This document shows, piece by piece, positions 47,322-52,968 of a stretch of 52,968 nt of DNA (position 1 is the first letter of the stretch; the number at the start of each line of letters is the position of its first letter). A program made the translations under genes and the position numbers. Location: assembly GCA_002753565.1 (NCBI GenBank), contig PEAM01000030.1:1-52968 (forward strand). Direction: 5' to 3'. The DNA is from Magnetococcales bacterium. GTDB lineage: Bacteria; Pseudomonadota; Magnetococcia; Magnetococcales; JADFYX01. A model generated the notes under the pieces. It made no database searches, was not told where the DNA came from, and saw nothing but the letters and a program-made list of their open reading frames with translations.

Positions 47322-48439
47322 CCTGTCATTCCCTGTGTGGGGGTTGGCTTGTGTTCCGACTCGGCAAAAAACGGCAATACCAGTTGCCGAGCAGTTTGAA
47401 TCCCCTCCTCGCAAGCATTGGATATGGTCAGTCCCAACAGCCGAACCCCCTGGGGCGGAATCTCTACCGGTGCAAAGAGCAACCGGGTCCAGTTCATAAT
47501 TTCACCAACTTCCTGAATGGAATGATCCAGGGTCCGGCTGCGGGTGATCTGCCGAAAATCAGCAAACTTCACCTTTAAGGTTAGGGTTTTGCCAACAAAG
47601 TGGCTCTTCTCCATCCTCTTCACTACCTCATAGGCAATAACCTCCAGCCGATTCAACATCTCCTCCCGATCGTGAAGATCCTGTTCAAAAGTATCCTCCG
47701 TACCAACAGAATGGCGTGCCCGATTGGGGTTGACCGGACGACTATCCTCGTTGCGAACGATGTGATAGTAGGATTTTCCCGCTTTACCAAAGGCTGATTT
47801 TAAATCATCTTTTGACCACTGTAACAAATCTGCTCCGGTTCTGATGCCCATGCTGTGCATTTTTCCAGCGGTAACCTTGCCGACTCCGAAAAATTTCTCG
47901 ATGGGCAGAGCTGCAACGAAGGCGTACGCCTCTTCAGGTTTAATCAGGGTAAAACCGTCTGGCTTGTTGATGTCGGAGGCCACTTTGGCCAGGAATTTAT
48001 TGATGGAGACACCAGCCGATGCGGTCAGGCCGGTTCTCTCCTTGATCAGGGATCGGATCTCCTGAGCCACCTGAGATGCGGAGGGCATACCTTTCTTGTT
48101 GTGGGTCACATCCAGAAAGGCTTCATCCAGGGAGAGCGGTTCTACCAAGTCTGTGTATTCAAGAAAGATATCCCGGATCTGCAAGGAGACAGCTTTGTAG
48201 GCACTCATCCGGGGCCGGACAACTATTAAATTGGAACACTTCTTCAACGCCTTCTGCATAGCCATGGCGGAATGAATGCCGAATTTCCGTGCTTCATAGC
48301 TGGCGGCCGCCACCACGCCCCGTTCACTTTTCCCGCCCACCACCAACGGTTTCCCACGCAACTCGGGATTGTCCCGTTGCTCCACCGAGGCAAAAAAGGC
48401 ATCCATGTCAACATGGATGATTTTACGAGAGACGTCCAT
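47318..48439 (-). CDS. dinB: DNA polymerase IV (Y family)
   Basis: The 373-aa protein has all DinB signatures: the metal-binding VDMDAFFASVEQRDNPEL, SYEARKFGI, catalytic LSLDEAFLDVT, and the helix-hairpin-helix FFGVGKVTAGKMHSMGI. The C-terminal RQLVLPFF fits the beta-clamp-binding motif QLxLPF. It performs error-prone translesion synthesis. Transcription from the lexA promoter through the three unknown genes would make it SOS-inducible. Confidence 0.96.
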   Translation of the reverse strand: MDVSRKIIHVDMDAFFASVEQRDNPELRGKPLVVGGKSERGVVAAASYEARKFGIHSAMAMQKALKKCSNLIVVRPRMSAYKAVSLQIRDIFLEYTDLVEPLSLDEAFLDVTHNKKGMPSASQVAQEIRSLIKERTGLTASAGVSINKFLAKVASDINKPDGFTLIKPEEAYAFVAALPIEKFFGVGKVTAGKMHSMGIRTGADLLQWSKDDLKSAFGKAGKSYYHIVRNEDSRPVNPNRARHSVGTEDTFEQDLHDREEMLNRLEVIAYEVVKRMEKSHFVGKTLTLKVKFADFRQITRSRTLDHSIQEVGEIMNWTRLLFAPVEIPPQGVRLLGLTISNACEEGIQTARQLVLPFFAESEHKPTPTQGMTG

Positions 48440-48468
48440 CGGTTATTACTATTCCCGGCTTTTCGTCA

Positions 48469-48912
48469 TCAATGGACTGTAGTATTTTCAATTTGTGGTT
48501 GCACCGGCAAAGGTTGGGCTGAGAATCCTTCTACCGGCCAAAGAAGTCCTGGGCCAGATTTCATCATAGGATCTGGAAGATGATTTTGATCGACCGATTC
48601 TGGATCATCAAAATAATCCAGGATCCACTCCCGTATTTCATCCAAGGGGCGATCAATAGTTTCCGCGCCATTTCGAGTATATGGGACACGCGATTTCACA
48701 GGTCCACACTCAACCTGGAACCATTCAGCCGTTGCGGTACAGCGGATTTGAGCCCGCACTTCTTTGGTCAAGCTCAATTCAACCATCAATTGACTGATAT
48801 CTTCCCGGCTCAATTCAGCCCAAGCAGCGCCAGCATTATTATCCTGGCAAATCTCGAGTACCAAGGATGTGAATTGTCGGAGCATCGTGTTCATAAATCC
48901 CCAGTGGTTCAT
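48469..48912 (-). CDS. Hypothetical protein between unknown SOS genes and dinB
   Basis: The 147-aa protein is helical at first (MLRQFTSLVLEICQDNNAGA, LSREDISQLMVELSLTKEVR) and then has a short beta region (IRCTATAEWFQVECGPVKSR). The start at MNHWGF is preferred because GGAGG lies 7 nt upstream, while the ATG two codons earlier is too close to it. It ends 29 bp before dinB. No family is recognised; a role in mutagenesis is suggested only by the operon. Confidence 0.65.
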   Translation of the reverse strand: MNHWGFMNTMLRQFTSLVLEICQDNNAGAAWAELSREDISQLMVELSLTKEVRAQIRCTATAEWFQVECGPVKSRVPYTRNGAETIDRPLDEIREWILDYFDDPESVDQNHLPDPMMKSGPGLLWPVEGFSAQPLPVQPQIENTTVH

Positions 48913-48971
48913 AATCATTCCTCCATTCCAAATATCTGGTTACGCGATTATTTTTGACTTGTCCGCATTGT

Positions 48972-50063
48972 TCATCTGTTTGCATCCGATATCGGCTCTC
49001 TAAGGTTGATTGACCGAATCCGGAACGCCGCCTCCCAGAGATATTCACCAGGTTTCCAGGCAATGGGATCTTCTGGCAATTGAAAATAGGCTTTGAGCTT
49101 GCGACTCAACTCCGATTTCTGCTTTTTAACCCGGTCATGATCCTTGGGTGACTGCAGAGGTATCGTGCCATCGGTCCGGGCCAATGTCCGCAACAGGGTC
49201 CATTGCAGGGTGGGTTTACCGCTTTTGCGGTTTTTCATCCCCATATGTTCCGGCTCCACCCGACGAACCACGGACCCGCATTTTACCGACATGACCTCAT
49301 CAGCGTGAAACTCCATGGTGACATTTTCCCAAGATGCCCATGATGGTGTCGGAAAGAGTTCCGGAACCAGATCCGTCGGTGGTTTTGGAGCGACCTTGGC
49401 CCGAAACTCAGCCAAGATCACATCCGATGATTGTGTGACCATCAACCTGTCAGCGTCATTGACACCCAAGAAATCCACCAAAGCGAGATGCAAGGCGTGC
49501 GAACGAGCCAATAGACCATCGATCTCCGGAACCACATGTCTACCGGTCGGAGTCAGAAGCAGAAATGGACCATCCACCTCAACCATCAACCGAGACACGA
49601 TTTTGCTGGCCATTTCCCGGCTGCTGGGAAACGCTATGAATGCTGGAAACCGTTTGCCAGGGAAATATCGATCCTCACCGATTCGAACACAACCGCGAAG
49701 CCCCTTCATTCCGGAAAAGGTCGTCTGCAATTCCAAACATTCCGCAATCTCATTCCCAAGACGCCGCTGGTTCAGGCCATAAACAATGATGTCCGACTCC
49801 GTCAATTCCAGATTTTCGCAACCTCGTTCCACGCTGGCGCAGGCCGCCACGATATGACCATCGCCATGATCCACCACCCGGCGGGGGCAACCATCTCCAC
49901 CGGGTGATGGACAACGAAAAACTTTGGCCCGCCGATCCGTTGGTCGTAGGAAATGACGAACAAGCTCAAAATCCTCGCCGGTTGCACGTTTCCACTCACT
50001 GATGATATTGGCCTGCCCCGGCATTCCCTCAAGAGTTCGCCAGAACCGGTTCAGCATCCGCAT
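48972..50063 (-). CDS. Hypothetical protein with zinc-finger-like cysteines, lexA operon
   Basis: The 363-aa protein has four spaced cysteines near the start (KVFRCPSPGGDGCPRRV, then VAACASVERGC) likely to bind zinc. Later come FPAFIAFPSSREMASKIVSR and a C-terminal part with KQKSELSRKLKAYFQLPEDP. AAAGGAG 6 nt before the ATG supports this start, which lies 35 nt inside the upstream gene, so translation is probably coupled. I do not recognise the family. Confidence 0.7.
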   Translation of the reverse strand: MRMLNRFWRTLEGMPGQANIISEWKRATGEDFELVRHFLRPTDRRAKVFRCPSPGGDGCPRRVVDHGDGHIVAACASVERGCENLELTESDIIVYGLNQRRLGNEIAECLELQTTFSGMKGLRGCVRIGEDRYFPGKRFPAFIAFPSSREMASKIVSRLMVEVDGPFLLLTPTGRHVVPEIDGLLARSHALHLALVDFLGVNDADRLMVTQSSDVILAEFRAKVAPKPPTDLVPELFPTPSWASWENVTMEFHADEVMSVKCGSVVRRVEPEHMGMKNRKSGKPTLQWTLLRTLARTDGTIPLQSPKDHDRVKKQKSELSRKLKAYFQLPEDPIAWKPGEYLWEAAFRIRSINLREPISDANR

Positions 50064-51219
50064 GGGAATCTCCTTTGGGTGGGATGATGAATCCCCGTTT
50101 CAACAACCACTCTTCCACCAACGGGCTCTCCTCCCCACGGGTGTAAATGGCGACATTGGGAGGGCATACCGTAATTTTTCGGCTCATCTTGCTGTTGGCG
50201 ATTTTTACTTCGAACACAGCTCGGAGCGGACTGGCATCCATGGGAATCACCGGCTTGTTAGCCAACTCCATGGCAGCGAACAAATCTGTAGCTTTGTTGG
50301 TCTCCACATGCTGGTAGTCGCCACCGATAGCATTAGAGATGGCAAGTAGAGTGACCCGCTCCAGGCCAGGAACATCGTTACAAACCAGGGATTCCTCACC
50401 ATAGTCACGCAATGGATCCAACCGGTATTTTTCCACATTGGGAAAATGTTCCGGATCACCAAAAAAATAGTGCCCGATCTGCCGCAGGTAGAGTTCCCGC
50501 TCCCCCTTGGTTTCGGTATGGATGCCGATCTCGTCTCTGGCCCGATTACAAACCAGGACATCATGCTGTTCCGGTCGATAGAAGACACTGGAGGACTGGC
50601 CGTCTTTTACGGCCCCCTCTCGTTTAACCGGCATCCCGTGGCGAATCAGCATACTGACCTGAATGCCGTCATCGAAGAGAAACACCTTGCTGCCGATCCC
50701 GCGTCGGTTATCGGCAAACCAATCGTCCAGATCTATTTCAAGTTCTCGGATGGTGGCAGTGGGTGGTACAGAAAAATTGGCTTTGTATCCTCCCTCTCCG
50801 TAGAAGTAAAGGAATGAACGGGGGCGCATGATTTGGGATTCAGCATGTTTGCGTTCCAGAAGATCTGGAGCCATCAGCCATATTTGGAGGGCCACATCGG
50901 CCGGACTGGCCTCCATATCCGTTTCCAATTCCAAGCCGACCGACCGGGCCGCTTTTGAAAGTAGGTCCATACCATCCGGTGTTGCCATCTCATGGATAAA
51001 ATAGAGTGCATCGATCATCCGTTCCGGGGCATTTTCATCCGGGTTCATGAGTAACGCGGCCAGATCACCATATGGGATCCCCTCTTCCGCTCGTGCCGGT
51101 AAATTGATCCGATCTGACAGATACTCTCGAAAGTGGTCGAGAAATGTTAGCAAACGATGTGGTGCTACCGCCTTCAGGCTGTCTGGTTGAGCAAACCGTC
51201 GTGGGTTGAAAGTTGCCAT
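50029..51219 (-). CDS. Hypothetical protein directly behind lexA
   Basis: The 396-aa protein has FNPRRFAQPDSLKAVAPHRL at its start, a region rich in acidic residues (MNPDENAPERMIDALYFIHE), a mixed middle part with RELEIDLDDWFADNRRGIGS, and a basic VFEVKIANSKMSRKITVCPP near the end. No motif of a known nuclease, polymerase or ATPase is visible. It begins 12 bp after the lexA stop and overlaps the next gene, so it is SOS-controlled if the operator works. Function is unknown. Confidence 0.7.
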   Translation of the reverse strand: MATFNPRRFAQPDSLKAVAPHRLLTFLDHFREYLSDRINLPARAEEGIPYGDLAALLMNPDENAPERMIDALYFIHEMATPDGMDLLSKAARSVGLELETDMEASPADVALQIWLMAPDLLERKHAESQIMRPRSFLYFYGEGGYKANFSVPPTATIRELEIDLDDWFADNRRGIGSKVFLFDDGIQVSMLIRHGMPVKREGAVKDGQSSSVFYRPEQHDVLVCNRARDEIGIHTETKGERELYLRQIGHYFFGDPEHFPNVEKYRLDPLRDYGEESLVCNDVPGLERVTLLAISNAIGGDYQHVETNKATDLFAAMELANKPVIPMDASPLRAVFEVKIANSKMSRKITVCPPNVAIYTRGEESPLVEEWLLKRGFIIPPKGDSHADAEPVLANS

Positions 51220-51231
51220 TGAATCCCCTCC

Positions 51232-51900
51232 TCAAATTAAATCGTTGTTCTTATCCCCCGTCATGGCACGAATACCGACCACCTTTCCCAAAATCTTCAG
51301 ATCGTCATTCTGGCCCACCTCGATGGGACGATAGTTGGAGTTGGCTGGCCGTAGGGCAATCCGATCATCGGAGATGAAAAGCCGTTTTACCGTAGCCTCT
51401 CCATCTAACATGGCAACGACGATTTCACCATTTTCCGCCAACGGTTGCTGACGCACGATCACCAGATTACCCGGATTGATTTGAGCATCGATCATGCTGT
51501 CTCCCTGGACTACCAGAGCAAAACAACGCCCCCTGGCAACATTGGACTCCACCAGGATCTCTCCAATCCGGTTCTCCTCCGCCAGAATCGGAACACCAGC
51601 CGCGACAGCGCCGATTATGGGTACCGAGATCAACTCCGCCATATGCTGCAGATGATCCACGATTTCCAGTGATCTGGCCTTGCGAGGTTTCCTGCGCACA
51701 TACCCCTTACGTTCCAGGTTGCCCAACTGCTCATGGACCGTCGGCTTGCTTACTCCGAGAAGATCAGCCAGTTCCTGCATCGTCGGAGGAATCCCCTCCT
51801 TGAGAATAAAACTGCGGATGGTCTCCACGGTGTTCTTCAATATAGGACTGAGCCCTTCATCAGGCGTTCTGCCCCGACGCTTGTCCGATCCTTTTGCCAT
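51232..51900 (-). CDS. lexA: LexA, SOS repressor
   Basis: The 222-aa protein has the LexA winged helix (IPPTMQELADLLGVSKPTVH, EQLGNLERKGYVRR), the self-cleavage Ala-Gly in GAVAAGVPI, catalytic Ser in VVQGDSMIDAQI, and Lys in GEATVKRLF. RecA filaments would trigger its cleavage and induce the operon. I use the ATG at MAKGSDKRRG: it has GGAG upstream, and the palindromic operator lies just before it. A longer frame to 51957 would place the operator inside the gene. Confidence 0.95.
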   Translation of the reverse strand: MAKGSDKRRGRTPDEGLSPILKNTVETIRSFILKEGIPPTMQELADLLGVSKPTVHEQLGNLERKGYVRRKPRKARSLEIVDHLQHMAELISVPIIGAVAAGVPILAEENRIGEILVESNVARGRCFALVVQGDSMIDAQINPGNLVIVRQQPLAENGEIVVAMLDGEATVKRLFISDDRIALRPANSNYRPIEVGQNDDLKILGKVVGIRAMTGDKNNDLI

Positions 51901-51916
51901 ATTCCAACTCCATTTC

Positions 51917-51946
51917 ACCCTAACAACGGTTAGGGTAAGAATTGTA
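51917..51946 (-). promoter_or_regulatory. lexA promoter with perfect inverted-repeat operator
   Basis: ACCCTAAC-AACG-GTTAGGGT (51917-51936) is a perfect 8-bp inverted repeat. On the minus strand TACAAT (51946-51941) is a good -10 box immediately upstream, so the repeat covers the transcription start. It is the natural candidate for the local LexA box and differs from the E. coli CTG-N10-CAG type. Confidence 0.75.
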
Positions 51947-52056
51947 TCGGATACCAAAGGCCAAAGCTACAGTTTTTTTCCGACACTTTTTTCCCGGATC
52001 GGTAGATAAGTTATGTACCCCCTGGAAAAACACGACTTTGCAACGGAGAAAAAAAT

Positions 52057-52266
52057 ATGGCCACCCCTCTACACCCAGACCTGATGACCGATGAAGAGCG
52101 GTTGAGTGAATGCGCCAGAATACTTGTCACAGGGTTCCTACGGTCTACATCTCGGGAAAAGAGTCAAAAAGAACAAAATAAAGAGAATGTTTACCTTGAT
52201 ATACGGTCCAAACAGAGCGTTCATGGACATGGGAAAAACCAACAAGGAGAACGACCATGCAGATGA
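52057..52266 (+). CDS. Small protein of the DUF2924-recombinase cassette
   Basis: The 69-aa protein has PLHPDLMTDEERLSECARIL at the start and a short polar tail. A small protein with PDLMT.EERL occurs before DUF2924 genes in other proteobacteria as I remember it, which supports a real gene. CGGAG precedes the ATG by 8 nt, and its end overlaps the next gene. Function is unknown. Confidence 0.6.
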   Translation: MATPLHPDLMTDEERLSECARILVTGFLRSTSREKSQKEQNKENVYLDIRSKQSVHGHGKNQQGERPCR

Positions 52267-52703
52267 ATGTGATCAAAAGAGTGACCGCCCTACCGGGTAT
52301 GTCCATCAAGGAGTTGAGGCAGATGTGGATGGAGCTTAACAGTAGCGACCCTCCTCCCTACAACAAAGCATTTCTGGTACGACGTCTGGCCTACCGGATT
52401 CAGGAGTTGGCCTATGGTGGCCTCTCTTCCATCGCTGTGGCCAGATTGGATGAGATTGCTGATTCAGGCCATAACAGACCTAACAGAAAAATAGGAATCC
52501 CTGGAGATGGTCCACTTCCAGGCACGCGCTTGCTGAGAACGTGGAAAGGGGTTGAGCACTGCGTAACCGTTCTAGAGGACGGATTCGAGCATCAGGGACG
52601 CCGGTTCAAAAGCTTGTCTGCAGCCGCCAAAGCCATTACCGGCACCAACTGGAATGGGCGAATATTTTTCTATGGTAACCGGGGAAAAAGGAAAGAGAAA
52701 TGA
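52263..52703 (+). CDS. DUF2924-family protein
   Basis: The 146-aa protein matches DUF2924: ALPGMSIKELRQMWMELNSS, YNKAFLVRRLAYRIQELAYG, GTRLLRTWKGVEHCVTVLED, and GFEHQGRRFKSLSAAAKAIT. The family is nearly always adjacent to a large serine recombinase, as here with an ATGA overlap. Its role is not established; a recombination-directionality or accessory DNA-binding role is often supposed. I start at MNVIKRV, two codons into the open frame. Confidence 0.88.
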   Translation: MNVIKRVTALPGMSIKELRQMWMELNSSDPPPYNKAFLVRRLAYRIQELAYGGLSSIAVARLDEIADSGHNRPNRKIGIPGDGPLPGTRLLRTWKGVEHCVTVLEDGFEHQGRRFKSLSAAAKAITGTNWNGRIFFYGNRGKRKEK

Positions 52704-52968
52704 ACAGAGGCAAGCCATCCAAGATGATACGGTGCGCCGTTTACACCAGAAAATCGACAGAAGAAGGGTTGGATCAGGAGTTCAACTCCTTGGATGCTCA
52801 GCGCGAATCCTGTGAAGCCTACATCGCCAGCCAAAAACAGGAAGGGTGGGTTTTGATCCAGGATCGATACGATGATGGGGGCTTTTCCGGCGGCAATCTG
52901 GAACGACCTGCGCTGAAAAAGCTGTTGGAGCAGATCGAGGCGGGCTTGGTGGATTGTCTGGTGACCTA
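52700..52968 (+). CDS. Serine recombinase (resolvase/invertase type), cut by window end
   Basis: Only the first 89 residues are in the window. They show the start of a resolvase domain with the catalytic Ser in RCAVYTRKSTEEGLDQEFNS, then LDAQRESCEAYIASQK, DDGGFSGGNLERPALKKLLE and the beginning of a strand VDCLVTY. The sequence is typical of large serine recombinases encoded by integrated elements. The rest lies to the right, so the element it belongs to cannot be outlined. Confidence 0.9.
   Translation, partial: MNRGKPSKMIRCAVYTRKSTEEGLDQEFNSLDAQRESCEAYIASQKQEGWVLIQDRYDDGGFSGGNLERPALKKLLEQIEAGLVDCLVT

Noticed and set aside
52480-52500. Possible second LexA-like box CCTAACAGAAAAATAGG
   Set aside because: Only CCTA/TAGG match, it lies inside the DUF2924 gene, and spacing differs from the lexA operator.

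Overview
The window is bacterial DNA, most likely from a Gram-negative proteobacterium. It holds a CCA-encoding tRNA gene, a LexA/DinB SOS operon, a cold-shock protein, and a DUF2924/serine-recombinase pair of the kind common in Pseudomonadota. The species cannot be fixed from the sequence; a magnetococcal or gamma-/alphaproteobacterial host is only a guess.

Positions 74-40369 are one complete-looking tailed prophage. It is inserted in the 3' half of a tRNA(CAU) gene and flanked by a 48-bp perfect direct repeat (attL 74-121, attR 40322-40369). From left to right it carries: integrase and excisionase at the left end; HU; a leftward early operon with an XRE regulator, a TSCPD protein, a Toprim primase/helicase and a small tyrosine recombinase; and a divergent Cro-like/CI-like switch near 9.0 kb. 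Next comes a com-dam pair, then a long leftward late region. That region, listed left to right against transcription, holds tail tip, fibre proteins, tape measure, tail assembly proteins with a -1 frameshift, tail tube, adaptors, lysis genes, a protease-scaffold-capsid fusion, a Mu F-like head protein, portal and terminase. A third tyrosine recombinase sits near attR. Head genes have Mu-like flavour (I-like protease, F-like protein, Com), but no MuA/MuB transposase is present, and the integration is tRNA-directed.

The most unusual content is a cassette present three times inside the late region (about 20.7-21.8, 23.9-24.4 and 31.0-30.0 kb; the third is inverted). Each copy has a conserved promoter, a structured leader of about 210-225 nt and an antirepressor-like gene followed by a small gene. 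The leader stems show compensatory base changes between copies, and the leader start can pair with the Shine-Dalgarno region. This is the layout of the C4 antisense-RNA/antirepressor immunity system of phages P1 and P7. Copy 2 has lost the middle of both genes and encodes an in-frame fusion. The late region also contains a stand-alone OmpR-type response regulator with a degenerate receiver, and three copies of a 22-bp motif placed upstream of two late units.

Right of attR is host DNA: the tRNA's original terminator, an ArsR-controlled operon (permease, thioredoxin, cytochrome b-like protein, octaheme cytochrome c), several small enzymes, and csp with a long 5' UTR. A leftward operon runs lexA - three unknown genes - dinB - methyltransferase - acetyltransferase behind a perfect 20-bp inverted repeat over the probable lexA promoter. 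The window ends inside a serine recombinase, probably the start of another mobile element.
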